The notes: generated by a model not told the origin, from the sequence alone. Positions 1 through 10,316 are shown, counted from the first letter of the stretch. The stretch: DNA of 64,000 nt from Dicyema japonicum (GCA_011109175.1 RDEW01000030.1:366094-430093); one strand, 5' to 3'. Numbers and translations are program-made.

Positions 1-274
1 TTATGTTACGGGTTCGATTCTCGCTACTATTCACTTGGTGGAAGGTTCCACGCATCTACGATGCCAAAAGGGTTTGACGAGTGACGCCGTCATCATGGAT
101 ACTCGCTGTGGAACTGGATTGTCTAGAAAAGACCCACACACAAGAAAAAGAAAAAAAGAAGTGAAGATCATTATACGATTAGTTAACTGTTCTTCACTTA
201 AATAAAGTGTGTGTCCTGCCTATGCGGAGCTATAAATATTATGGCTCTCGTGAAAAGGCTATTATTATTATTAA
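1..274 (+). mobile_element. SINE-1 copy, cut by the left edge
   Basis: This is the 3' part of a tRNA-derived SINE; its 5' end lies outside the window. A B-box-like GGTTCGATTC sits at 11-20. The body matches the complete copy at 54499-54815 along its length, including the run of A/G-rich sequence near 140-165. The last 45 bases before the (ATT)n tail, with the core GCTATAAATATTATGGCTCT, closely match the 3' end of LINE-B at 17711 and 48044 (opposite strand), so LINE-B is the likely source of its mobilising machinery. No protein is encoded. Confidence 0.85.
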
Positions 275-600
275 AGACACGCAAATCGTTAAAATTTCCT
301 GAACTTGATACTAAGCTTGTTGAATGGATGAATTTGATGGAATCTAATGGTATTTTTAATATGTTTTGTGTGCTTTGTTAAATGATGCACTAATATCAAA
401 TAAGCACAAAATATTTCTGAAAAGTTATCTATTAGTGATTTCAAGAATTCAAAAGGATTTCTTACAAGATTCAAAAAAGACATGGTTTTCGAGTGCATAA
501 ATTACATGGGGAAATGATAACTGACAAATAAGAAGGATTTGCAGATCACTTTGAAGAAATTTCCAAACATTCTAAAGAAAACGAAATTTACAGTAAGTAC
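275..600 (+). pseudogene. Tigger/pogo transposase fossil, CENP-B-like DNA-binding region
   Basis: Reading with frame changes gives KFPELDTKLVEWMNLMES and then DFKNSKGFLTRFKKRHGF, the two hallmarks of the CENP-B/Tc5-type helix-turn-helix of Tigger transposases (FPELD...W and DFKASxGWLxRFKxRHGI in the family). Stops near 380 and 535 and at least one frameshift make it non-functional. The DDE catalytic region is absent. A second Tigger remnant lies at 58340-59820. It immediately follows the (ATT)n tail of SINE-1, so the SINE probably inserted into the fossil or at its edge. Confidence 0.75.
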
Positions 601-2086
601 GAGGCATGGCTTTATTATAAACTGATTCCGTCCAAATGGTGAATTCTGAAAAAAAGATGAAATAATTGATTTTTTATTGATTTTCCATCAACCCATTTGG
701 TGGAATGTGGTAAAGTAGTATTACTTACAAAAACGAAGAACGACCTCGATGAACTGCGGAAACGTGTGAGGAGGAGAGTTATACGCAGAAAACTGGTAGA
801 ACGGATAGTGAAGAGCACAGTAAAGGCGGAACCCTGAGTATTCATATGCTTATGGGTAACTAACTAATTGCTCAATGGACTGAAATCTTACAAGATCTCA
901 ACTCACAAACTCTAAGTATTGTAACACATTTTAAAGACAGCATACGAGGAAAGCCCGCCTGTATTGTTTCAATGAAAGCAAAGTCAAGTGATCATCTCAA
1001 GTGAGTAAAATTAGTAGAATATTGACTTTTGCATGACGCATCAGCTTAAATTCTTTGAAAGGAGACCAGTTGCTCACATTTATTTGTCGAAATTTTTTAG
1101 AAGTAATGTCCGCCTTAATGAATCTGTCAACTCTGATCTCATCCAAATCATTCATTGCGAAAGCTGGAACAGATTGAGTCTTATGTTTCCTCTCATTCTT
1201 CAACGCCATACTCAGATTGAACAGATTCTGTAAAAAACAGAATGAAGACTCTTTAATCAGACTAGACGAGGACTTCATTTCCAATTCCAAAGTATTGCCA
1301 ACAGATTGCTTGTTTCGAAAAAGTTCTTGTCTTGTAACCAACTGTATTTACTCAAAATTTTCGGCTTGAAGAAATGTGGAGTTACTTTCTTATTCAGTAC
1401 TCCCAATATCCCAATCACACATAAATCCAAGCACCATTTTCCCACATAGAAAAGTGACCACAAGCACCCCTCTCTAGATGTATTAACGCTGTTTCCATCT
1501 GATAGAAAGTTCAAATGTGAGACTAACCTACAACTATTCTTATCACTAGTAAACGGAAGGTTCTCGAAGTCATTTATGAAAACCTGATGACCTTATCACA
1601 TCACACTGATAAATTCTTGACCAAGGGACTCTGGAAATGGAATGTGTTGAGGAGAGTTGTATGGAAGAGCACTTTCTCTCCCGCAGGCTGATTCAGGCTG
1701 TACAATCAGGTCACCAATTCATCAATTGATTATACCTGTCCTGATTCCGTCCAAATGGTGAATTCTGAAAAAGAAGAGAATTTAAGCTGATGCGTCATGC
1801 TTTGGTATCCTCGAGAAATTAAATTCAAAGAATTTTTTACATCTTTCTTGGTGGTCGCTGGGCTCTTTTATAATAATCATTATTAACTGAGATGTCGGGA
1901 GAGATTATAAAAATTTGCAAATCGTTTTATATGTGCAGCTTCCAACAGATAATTAGAGTTTTTAAGCCTTAAACCAAAGGTGTTTGATCGTTAGAAGAAG
2001 CAAGGAGTAAAATGAGGTCTTTATACGTAGAAGGAGTAAAACAGCAGTGTTTATATAATCTGTCCCTTATGTTATGACTTTATATT
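601..2086. other. Repeat-rich region without a recognised gene
   Basis: I recognise no complete gene. A 30-odd base unit (TCCGTCCAAATGGTGAATTC core) occurs at about 626-655 and again at 1744-1773. The bases just after the second copy, to about 1800, are the reverse complement of 1031-1060. A 114-codon open stretch on the minus strand (997-1341) is rich in charged residues but resembles no family I know. A 27-bp exact copy of TENT4 coding sequence lies at 938-964 (see findings). About 1830-1865 resembles the 3' end of LINE-A (TTCTTGGTGGTC). Confidence 0.4.
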
Positions 2087-2382
2087 ATCTATTTCAGTGG
2101 TCCCCAACCTTTTTTGTTACCGCGGCCCGAGAATAGATTGTTCAATTGCAACTTACAGGGCATTTAACCGACGTTAAGCAATTACAACACGAGTCACAAG
2201 ACACTTACCACGCTAGTGGCTAATTTATATAAAAAACGTACAAACTGAGATAATAACTTCAAAAACTGCGCACATACATGCAAACTATATTTCTAAACTC
2301 TAATTCTTGTGCGGCCCGGTATCAATTGGTTTACGGACCGGCACCGATCCGGGGCTCCCGGTTGGGGACCACTGATCTATTT
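2087..2382. mobile_element. hAT-type MITE with TIRs and 8-bp target-site duplication
   Basis: A 280-bp non-coding element at 2095-2374 is bounded by perfect 15-bp terminal inverted repeats: CAGTGGTCCCCAACC at 2095-2109 and its reverse complement at 2360-2374. The flanking octamer ATCTATTT occurs exactly at 2087-2094 and 2375-2382. An 8-bp duplication plus a CAGTGGT... terminus is diagnostic of hAT (Ac/Charlie-like) transposition. The interior has no transposase and must have been moved in trans. Perfect TIRs and duplication imply a fairly recent insertion. Confidence 0.95.
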
Positions 2383-2459
2383 TATGTGATCACTTTATTC
2401 AAGTGACCGCGAATTAAAAATCAAATTAAAAAATTACTAAATCAGTAAAAAATTCAGTC

Positions 2460-3677
2460 CTAAATAAAATTTGAGTTATAATAATCGTTCAAATTGTCTC
2501 GAAATTCTTTAATTTCAGTCTTAAAATAAAAAATTGCGGATAAAAAACTATTTTTCGGAACATCACTCATCATAGTCGCTTTATAGAGGCGCATTGATGC
2601 ACGTGCGAATGAATCAAGCACAGCCTTAATTCGAAAGGCTTTGAATCCGATCTCATTGTCTAAGTGTAAAAAACGGATTTTTACGAGAATCAACAGGATC
2701 TTCGATCGATATATGATTTGGGTCGTTGATTTTTTTGAAATAGCCTTTTTGAATCGAAATCCCGAGCCCACTGTAGTTGAAGACAGACCCGTAATAGTAA
2801 AGTAACTCAATCAAGAGTTTCCCCATGTTCTTCTCCTCGTTTTCAAACGACGGGAATAATTTATCTCGATTCTTTAAATTCCCCCTGAACTCTTACGTCA
2901 AGAAAGCTTACGACCAGCACAGACACAGCATACGAGGAAAGCCCGCCTGTATATGTGCAGTTTAGTCCCAAATAGAACAGATAGTATTTCACGACGAAGA
3001 CGATATATTTCATCTCCGGGTACTCCTCTTTGCACTGCTTTACCCAGTTGGTGTTTATTAGCCCACTTTTAGTGTTGAAGGAAATGTCAATTTTAATTTT
3101 CGTCTTTGAATGCACAAATGTGAGAATTTTTATCTATTTTTAGCAAAATGATCACCGATGTTTTCGTTATCTGTTTCACGTGTGATGTAATGCCAGAGTT
3201 CTTGAGATAATAGCTAATTTCTTTATAAGGGGGTTGAGACCACTGACCCAGGATAACCAAGTCAATGTCGCTAAATGTCTAAAAGTGATATCAACCTGGT
3301 TGGGAGGGAAAACCCACAGTTTCTACTTCCGTACATCTCCACCTAAGTTTTAACATTTCTCTAACCCTGAATGATGGAAATTTTTCGAGGATCAGAGCTG
3401 CGATCTCCTCTTTAATTCTCAGGAAAATTTGTGTCTCCTTTTTAGTTGGCTTCATAAAGTTATAAAATAATTTTATTTCCAAGTCGAGTCTGGCATTACA
3501 AAATTAGTACCCTGATGTGCCTCTTAAATAAATTTTGTTCTTTACCCACGGTATATCACCCCCTGACTTAGAAAGGCCTAGGGAGTTGACTATTATAGGT
3601 GAATCTTGTGATCTTTGACATATAAGCTGTAAAGTTGACTGTGTTGCACAATCCCAAATATTATTTGTGTTCTTCAT
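2460..3677 (-). CDS. TENT4: TENT4-like non-canonical poly(A) polymerase, seven exons
   Basis: The family adds short non-templated tails to nuclear RNAs for exosome decay (TRAMP complex) and to mRNAs. The spliced product is 358 residues from ATG at 3677-3675. Six GT..AG introns were found at 3490-3510, 3343-3365, 3271-3295, 3134-3155, 2872-2896 and 2660-2684 (21-25 nt); the seven exons sum to 1077 nt, an exact codon multiple. Family blocks appear in order: GDIPWVKNKIYLRGTSGL, FYNFMKPTKK, MYGSRNCGFSLPTSDIDLVI with the catalytic DID pair, KIKIDISFN with the third Asp, GGLSSYAVSVLVVSFLD, GKLLIELLYYYG and IEDPVD. This is the nucleotidyltransferase core plus PAP-associated domain, with short tails compared with human TENT4A/B. 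No stop or frameshift; it looks functional. Assignment to TENT4 rather than another TENT rests on the GLxxEIxxFYxxM and PTSDID blocks. Confidence 0.9.
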
Positions 3678-3799
3678 TAACCATTATTCCATAGAGACAT
3701 GAATTTATTAAATTTATTTGTATCATTTTAAATTTAAAAATTCAAAATTTTATAGAAAATCTCAAAAATTATTTATTTCGGAACATCCAGAATTCGAAA

Positions 3800-3880
3800 C
3801 GTCGCGTCATGTGGTCTACCAGTTATGAAAGTTCTGTAGGCTCTCAGGGTGCACTTAATGCACCGCGAAAAAGGATCATT
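3800..3880 (+). other. Structured head of LINE-A
   Basis: The first bases of LINE-A can fold like the body of SINE-3. The outer stem pairs TGGTCT (3812-3817) with GGATCA (3873-3878), with two wobbles. An inner hairpin GGTGCA-CTTAA-TGCACC (3848-3864) is followed by GCGAAAAA. The same order of elements is seen at 6501-6570, 38581-38650 and on the minus strand at 63320-63385. The start codon of the LINE ORF lies inside it. Confidence 0.55.
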
Positions 3881-3958
3881 AACTGCCTCCCATCCGAAGA
3901 AGGACTTTCTGGACGACGGCCTTTTCTTTTTCTTAATCCCCTTCGGCTGAATGGGTTT

Positions 3959-4000
3959 CTGATAATTCTCGCCGGTGACATTGAACTTAATCCAGGTCCC
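3959..4000 (+). other. 2A-like ribosome-skipping peptide in LINE-A
   Basis: Codons 51-64 of the LINE-A ORF read LIILAGDIELNPGP, an exact match to the D(V/I)ExNPGP 2A consensus with a typical hydrophobic run before it. In known 2A peptides the ribosome fails to bond Gly to the final Pro, releasing the upstream product. Here it would separate a ~63-residue leader from the endonuclease. Similar sequences are known at the N-terminus of APE-type LINEs of trypanosomes and invertebrates. Confidence 0.85.
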
Positions 4001-6180
4001 CCACTCTCAATTCTGCAGATAAACATCAACGGAATCAAAAGCAAAATTCTCGAACTACGGTCTTTCATCAAAGAACAGAACATTGACCTGATTTTACTTC
4101 AAAAACTTACTTCACCATCACCTACCCCGTATTTTCCAGGATACAATTGCATCCGCCTGGACCGCTCGAACCGTCGTGGTGGGGGTCTCCTCATTATTAT
4201 GAGAGATAACATTCGATTAACGGACATCTCAGCAAAACTACAATCACTAATAAACGATGGGACCACGGAAATATCTGGAATATCAATTACAAGTAAATTC
4301 GGGACTTTCAACATTACAAACATCTTCGTCCCCCTCCATCTTCTTGCCCAAAAGAATTCTCACAAAACCTAACCAAGTTTAACAAGGTCGGAAACCTGAT
4401 ATTATGTGGAGATTTCAATGCTAATCATCCAGCCTGGTTAAAATAACAGCTAGCAGACTCGAGAGGGTTATTCTTATTAAACCAGCTCACCTCTCTGACT
4501 ATCCTCAACAACTCCAGGAAATACACTAGGACTCCTTACAAGGAAAACGAAGCATCAAAGTCCCCGACATTACCTTCTGTTCCCCAAACCTTGCACCGGA
4601 CACATCTTGGACCGGTCATTATGGATTATCTTCCGACCACAATCCAGTCATTATTCGAATCAATAATGTTCTTTACCACAAAAAGAGACTGTTTCATTTT
4701 TCTACTATAAAAAAGCAAATTAAAAATGACTATTCAAAATACATCGATCAAGTCAGGTGTCAGTGGGTTTTAAGAGGATGAATTCTTCCCTCTCACATGG
4801 GCCTGATTATATCCCTGATATCTTACTAAAACACCTCGGACTTATTGCGATTGATGCAATCACAGTGATTTTCAACTATTCAATAGACATGAATACAATT
4901 CCAAGTATCTGGAAACTGTCCTATATACGCCCAATCCTTAAGCCTGGGAAGCTTAAGGACAATCCTGCAGCATTTCGAACGATTTCTTTACTATGTACCT
5001 TATCAAAATTATTGGAAAATTGATTTTTAATCTTATAACCCCCTCCCTTCCTTTTTCATCCTAACAACGTGGATTCAGAAGGGGTTATTCAACTTCTACC
5101 GAGCTAACTTCCTCAACTAATTTATCCTTGAAGGCTTTAACACAAATCCTCGCCATCTCAAAACAGTCGTTTGCTCGATCGATTTACAAAAGGCCTTCGA
5201 CTCTGTCTCAAGGAAAATCCAAACCCGGAAATTGTTTGCCTCCCCGTCAACCCCAATATAAAACTTTGGTTTCCTAACTTCATCAATGGAAGAAGGGCCC
5301 GGGTACACATGGATAAGACCAAATCAATTTCAGGATTACTACCCAATAGTGTCCCACAAGGTTCCCCTTTATCACCCGCCTTATTTAACTTATACATGTC
5401 CGATTTACCACAACCTGATAATAAAGAAGATTTCATCTATGCTGGACTATTAATCGGATCCCGCGATCAAGATATCCCAAAGGCATCAAAAGACTACAAG
5501 AATACCTTCACAAGATTCAAATTTGGCTAAATTATAACCGGCTCGATATATCTACTGGAAAAATCTTATTCCAACTTTTTTACCTAAGACAAACGACTTG
5601 GACAAATGACAGTGGATATATTTATCAACCAGACAAAAATACCTTTCACGAAAAAACTGAAAATCTTGGGGATCACCTTCGACACACACATGTCCTTTTT
5701 CATCTCACGTCGACGGCATCTCCGGAAACTGCTCAAGAAAGCTAGGGATAATCAAAACTATTTTCGGTGGAAAGGGATTTGCTACCCTGTGCAGGGAGTG
5801 CAACTCTCAACAATACACAGCCACGACGTGTCTTATGAGAAGGGTATACATCACCCCTCTCCAATTCTTTTTCACTAACCCCACCCACAGAGAAGTTGCG
5901 TTTGATCCCAGAAGGCCTTCGATCACTTAGACTAATACTCAGAAAATTGCAGATACACAAAAAAGGCTCTTGAAGTGACAGAGAAGTTGTCTACGGACAA
6001 AAGAGCATGATGCCGACATTCTTGGAGATCTTAATCCGAAGGAATAACTGATGAGGCTTGATCCAAAGTGATCAGAAAACAACTCGATCACAACGAACTT
6101 TTGTAGGATCGAAGGAGGAGCATCGAGCCAAGCTGAGAGTCTGGATTAAATTTGTCGGGATCACTTAGTTTGTTTTTTTC

Positions 6181-6439
6181 GACTTAACAGTGGTTATGGA
6201 ATAAAAAATTAATTTATTTTAAACGACATAAGTCAACACCGAGCTATATACAACGCTGTTTTTTGATTTTCTTTTTAAAGGAAAGGTGGCCATACACCTC
6301 GATAATTGGAGAATAATCAACTGAGAATGTTGTTTTATATTGATTCTGGAATTATTTAAATGTTAGATGAGCATATTCTTTATATTCAAAAGACCATCGT
6401 GGGATTTTGAAAATAGCCGCGTGGCGCCATGTGGTGCTT
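6181..6439. other. AT-rich spacer, nothing recognised
   Basis: Between the end of LINE-A copy 1 and the SINE-3 copy I see AT-rich sequence with no open frame, repeat or RNA signature that I can support. Confidence 0.4.
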
Positions 6440-6740
6440 CGTGGCTAATTGGCTGAAGTTTCTTTTTGTTCGTCCGTTCCTCCTCTCTCTTCCTACTAGA
6501 GTGGCGTCATGTGATCCACCTGTTTAGGTGGAGCCCAGTGCCAGGCCGGCATGAAAAAGGATCATTTGCTCTCCCCCACTCCACTAGAGGGGTTTCTATA
6601 ACTGCAAGTATGGACGTCTTTTACCCTTTATGATTCCGGATGGATTTCGTTTCTGTAGAAATGGAAACTGGATACACTTAATTAGTTGTTTACTTTAACT
6701 TCTTTCTCGGTGTATCCGGGGTTAATAAATAAATCAAGTG
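6440..6740 (+). mobile_element. SINE-3 copy (tRNA-like head, structured body)
   Basis: An A-box-like TGGCTAATTGG near 6445 and a weak B-box-like GTTCGTCCG near 6469 suggest a tRNA-derived promoter. The body from about 6485 is shared with a minus-strand copy at 63150-63420. The body folds into an outer stem TGATCC/GGATCA (6512-6517 with 6559-6564), a perfect hairpin CCACCT-GTTT-AGGTGG (6516-6531, sharing two bases with the outer stem) and a hairpin GTGCC-AGGCC-GGCAT (6538-6552) before GAAAAA. The element ends GGGGTTAATAAATAAAT near 6733. It encodes nothing. Confidence 0.7.
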
Positions 6741-7229
6741 TAAACGAGTTTTATGTGATTGCCAATTTGTTCGGATCATCGTGACTATATTTTCGATTTT
6801 CCAAAAATTATTGTGAATTTTGTCATCAAACAAATTTTCGAAGGAAATCAACTTAAAATTAAAATTTATTATTTTTTATTAAAATTCAAAAAAGTAGAAA
6901 ATCTTGATTCTCAACATTTTAATTTTAATAATTCAATTCAAATTAATTCACAACCAAAATTTCTCCGACAACAAAATTCTCAGCCAACCTAAAAATTTGC
7001 GAATTATTTTTATATATGACAAATTTTGTGGTTAAGAAATTAATTCCATGTTTTGTTTTAATGTGTTAATTTGATTTTTAAATTACAATGTGGTTTTCAT
7101 TATTTTTGTCTTTTTTCACTTTATTGAATTTGAGAATATTTTTCTACAAAAAATCAACCTGTTTAATCCTACAGGACCCCAAAATCTTCAGATTCCTCGA
7201 TTATTTTTTGAACAGTTTTTATCATTTCC
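6741..7229. other. AT-rich sequence without a recognised gene
   Basis: A 77-codon open stretch (6759-6992) is low-complexity, rich in Asn, Phe, Lys and Ile, and probably not coding. At 7157-7185 a 29-base block (AACCTGTTTAATCCTACAGG core) recurs at 8026-8054 with few differences, marking a small unclassified repeat. Confidence 0.35.
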
Positions 7230-7400
7230 AGCAGATCTCAGTGGAGACGTCTGGCCCGAGCACGTCTGAGTTTATCAGGTTAATCGGACAGCTTGCGGGG
7301 AATTGGAAGGATGAGCCTAGAGCGATGGCTTTTCCAGAACATTGGCTCTCGATTATTAGAGGTAACTCCCATTGCGTGCTCAATGCCTGCAGGCTATAAC
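7230..7400 (+). pseudogene. LINE-C C-terminal fragment
   Basis: The frame reads ISVETSGPSTSEFIRLIGQL and then SIIRGNSHCVLNACRL, matching the extreme C-terminus of LINE-C (VAIETSG... then RGNA-type ending at 35321 and 54818). The bases TGCTCAATGCCTGCAGGC at the end recur on the minus strand at about 37190-37207, another copy of the same terminus. Only the last ~55 codons survive. Confidence 0.7.
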
Positions 7401-7589
7401 GGAGACCTGTCATAACAACTTTATTTTGTTGAACTTTTTTTAATTTTTCTCTTATTAACCTATTTTTTGCTTATTAGGTTTGTTCTCTCATTGGTTGGTG
7501 GGTTAGTAACGCTTATGTCTCTTTTAATGACCTTGGATATACCTGAATGAGGTTTTAGCCAGTTCCCACTGTGGTAAGATATTCCTGGC
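7401..7589. other. Spacer between LINE-C end and SINE-2
   Basis: AT-rich 3'UTR-like sequence after the LINE-C end, with (TTTTTT) runs. No feature I can support. Confidence 0.3.
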
Positions 7590-8020
7590 CTTCTGACTGA
7601 ATATAACGTCTGATGACATCGGATCTGAAAGTCGTAGGTTCAAATCCGAAAGATGAAGTTTTCAGCGAAGGTCAATTTTTGTCAAACAGATCCCACCCGT
7701 AAGGCGACGAGTCCTTCTGGCACGACACAGTTGTTAAAAGGGATCTTCCTACCTTTCTCCCTGACCAAATCCTCTGATGAAGATTGCATTATGAAAACTA
7801 TTCCGCTAAAGAATGAAGTGATGTCCGCGACGGTAGGACGTAAAACAAAAATGGAAGAGGGCGGACCTACTTCTCCACCTCTCTTCGGAAACGGAAGCCT
7901 GTAATGAAGTATTGGAAGATAGATTTGGTCGACACAAGCAGATGTTCTCCCTTTGGTTCCTTCCTTGGATTAGTTAGTTATGATTGTTTGTGCTGGGCTT
8001 ACAATGGTAAGCTAAAGAGA
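7590..8020 (+). mobile_element. SINE-2 copy, tRNA-derived
   Basis: A B-box-like AGGTTCAAATCC lies near 7637. The body is shared with the copy at 27545-27980 and with the minus-strand copies at 45650-45910 and 38706-38812. Common blocks include the region after CCGAAAGATG, GATGTCCGCGACG and GATTTGGTCG. The 3' part contains a perfect hairpin GCTTAC-AATG-GTAAGC near 7999-8014. Short open frames run through it (7653-7904, 7904-8269), but they are the SINE sequence and have no protein homology. Confidence 0.75.
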
Positions 8021-8479
8021 ACCAACCTGTTTTATCCTACAGGACTCCAACGTAGTATTTCGTTTGTATCTACAAGACCTCTGAATGTGAGTGAACTTGC
8101 AAAGAATAACGAAGCTTTGAATGAGAAAAAAATTTCTTATTCGAAATCATACCTCGCACATCGAAGAAACATGGGAGTGATGAAACTCTCGTTTATATTA
8201 AGAATCACAGTTTTTGCTGATAGTATTTCGTTTGCATCAGCCTCCTCCTTGTACTTAGCTGAGGTTTAGTGACAAACACCACTTAGTTAGCTTTTTCTAT
8301 TAAGGCTTTGACTAGTTTCAATCCATTATAATTCGATTATAAAGTTAGTTGAAACTTCAAGGTTAGCTATCAAATTTATCCACCGTAATTAAAAATTATT
8401 ATTTCTCGACCATTAGCGTCACTTTCCCTTTCAATAAAAGATACATTTTTAAGGGTCGCTCTTATTTACTAGTGCTCCT
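8021..8479. other. Unclassified sequence after SINE-2
   Basis: A block at 8026-8054 repeats 7157-7185. The phrase AGTATTTCGTTTG occurs twice (near 8055 and 8223). No gene is recognised. Confidence 0.3.
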
Positions 8480-8720
8480 AGCGAAGACAAAAAAGGCTTT
8501 TGGGGTGATGGAGAAGTGGTCTATGGACAAAAAGAAAGTGATGCAACATTCTTGGAGATCCCACTTCTAAGGAATCTGTGGATCTCCAGCTAGCTCTTTG
8601 TTTTCTTGAAGCGCTTGAATCAGTAATCTTTGTTCCGCGTTGGCGTCATCGAATCGAGGCAAGAATGAGGAAATGACCCCTTGAAGGTATTAAATATGTA
8701 AGAATTGAATAATAGAGGTT
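8480..8720 (+). mobile_element. LINE-A 3' fragment
   Basis: About 100 bases from 8485 align with 5950-6045 of LINE-A copy 1: both read ACAAAAAAGGCT, GAGAAGT.GTCTA.GGACAAA and ACATTCTTGGAGATC in the same order. This is a 5'-truncated, decayed copy of the region encoding the C-terminus. Confidence 0.65.
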
Positions 8721-8939
8721 AAATTTTCCCCTTTACGTCTCGCCGACACTGGGCACCACAACAAAAGTGAACCACGTGTGAACAGCCAGTCAATAATTTT
8801 AACACTTCAATATTTTGGTTGAGTTAGTGACGCGAATCTTTTGCAAGAAGTCAATTATTAAAGGATTTTGCCAAACTATTGTTCGATGAAAGATATTTCC
8901 AAACGAGAAATCTCATGGTAGGACCTGAATAGTTGCGAT

Positions 8940-10195
8940 TGGGTGCTTTAATATACAATGGTCAAAAATGAAACACATAACGATTTTCAATCCATGAGAT
9001 CATCTTCCTTCAATGAGAATCGCATCACTATGGGCAGGGGTTTTTTATTCACAAGAGTTTTTAGAGCGCAATTTAAAACTGTGTGAATGACCGGATGTGT
9101 GTATTAAAACTAAAACAGGGCACCATGACTCACATGGATCGAATAATCAGCATTATCAATTACTACCCTCTACAAAAAGAAGACTGATGAGTTAGACTCC
9201 TGCAACATGCTGACCTACATGAGTATTTTCTTCTACTATTTGCCGCGGACTGGAATAAAAGAGCAGACAAATGCGGCCGTGTAGAGATGTGGATGGGAAA
9301 TCACGGAGGAGGCAAAGAAATGCTTCCGGTGACATGATAGTAAAACTTTGCAGTATATTTGAACTCTAATGTGCACTACAATCTTCCCTCATGCAGTAAG
9401 TAATAAAACCACGTGGACTGGGTTAGAAATAACAAAAATGGGAAATGTCAACATTTATAATCAAATCGACTACATTCCTTGGATGCAGGAAGAAAGACGT
9501 TGACTGATGAACAAGTCTTATGACGGGGCACTTGAACTAAAAAGATTCTTTGGAAAGGCTATTTCCAGAGAGAATGAATTCAATCATGAGATAACAAACA
9601 GACGAAAAATGGGGGCACTCGAAAAAAACTGGAATACTCCTGGTCGACAGTGAAGACATCATTCATATGAAGATATCGATGTCGCACTTAACGAACTGCA
9701 GACGACCTAGCTATGTAACCACAAAGTCGGAATGGTCTTACTGCTAAATCATACATTGCTTTTGTTAAACTGATCCTTCTGTACAACAAAGAGACCTGGG
9801 GTGGATCAGAAACTGAACTGAGCACCCTTGGCACATTTCACAGAAGACAACTAGGATTGCTGGCCAAAAAACTCTACCTTGTGAAAAATATACAACAGTC
9901 AGTTTGGACGCCACTAAACAACGCTGGGGTTTACTTGAACATACCCTGAGACTCGACCCAACAGTCCCTGCCAACTAGGAGATGACCACGCACAACCTTT
10001 CCAATTCTTTCTTGCTGAAGACCTTCAACGTGTGAGAAAACGACTAAAAATCTGGAGACGACATCAAATGCTTAAAAGTATGCCTGACCAAGAATGCTGG
10101 AAAAACAGAAAAGTTAGTCTCGTGTGTGGCAAATGTGAAAACTTAGTATCCTTAACAATTTGTTAAGATGACAGTGCTAATAATAAATAAAGCAA
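8940..10195 (+). mobile_element. LINE-B copy with a large internal deletion
   Basis: Endonuclease pieces are readable: LLFAADWNKRADKCGRVEMW with HGGGKE near 9240-9320 (family GDLNAKVG...GRHGRGKRN) and NIYNQIDYIPW at about 9452 (family NQIDYI). It then jumps to the thumb/C-terminus, AFVKLILLYNKETWGGSETE and LGTFHRRQLG (9740-9860), equivalent to VLLYNAGTW in the copy at 17711-21531. The central reverse transcriptase is missing. It ends near TAATAATAAATAAAG at 10180-10195. Confidence 0.7.
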
Positions 10196-10316
10196 AAAAA
10201 CCTCAACTCATGTTTCCAAAATTATCAGCACAGAAAGAATTTTTTTCCAAAAACCTCAAATTCGCATTCATCAAAGAAACCATAACCACAACCAATTAAA
10301 ATGTAATCATTAATAA
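10196..10316. other. Short spacer downstream of MFSD11
   Basis: AT-rich sequence between the LINE-B tail and the MFSD11 stop codon. It contains no clear polyadenylation cassette beyond AT-rich tracts. Confidence 0.3.

Larger units (their letters stand above)
3800..6180 (+). mobile_element. LINE-A copy 1: APE-type non-LTR retrotransposon, decayed
   Basis: A single-ORF LINE with many frameshifts. The open start (3809-4372) has a short N-terminal region ending in a 2A-like peptide, then an apurinic-type endonuclease beginning LQININGIKSKILEL; the usual catalytic Glu is Lys (LLQKL). The GDFNANHPAW block follows near 4410. Reverse transcriptase pieces follow in other frames: SHGPDYIPDILLKHL, ILKPGKLKDNPAAFR, LQKAFDSVSRK, VPQGSPLSPALFNLY and the LGITFDTHMSF thumb. 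The C-terminal region and 3'UTR run to about 6180, ending GGGATCACTTAGTTTG like the other copies. LINE-A looks CR1/Jockey-like. It is the second, less intact partner of the copy at 16150-17711. Confidence 0.85.

Noticed and set aside
3800-3880. A definite HDV-like self-cleaving ribozyme
   Set aside because: The hairpin order and GCGAAAAA joiner are suggestive, but no seven-base P1 helix could be formed in any copy. Kept only as a hypothesis.
7653-8269. Two consecutive protein-coding genes
   Set aside because: The open stretches lie in SINE-2 sequence, partly duplicated at 27653-27960 with different frames open. They are repeat-derived.
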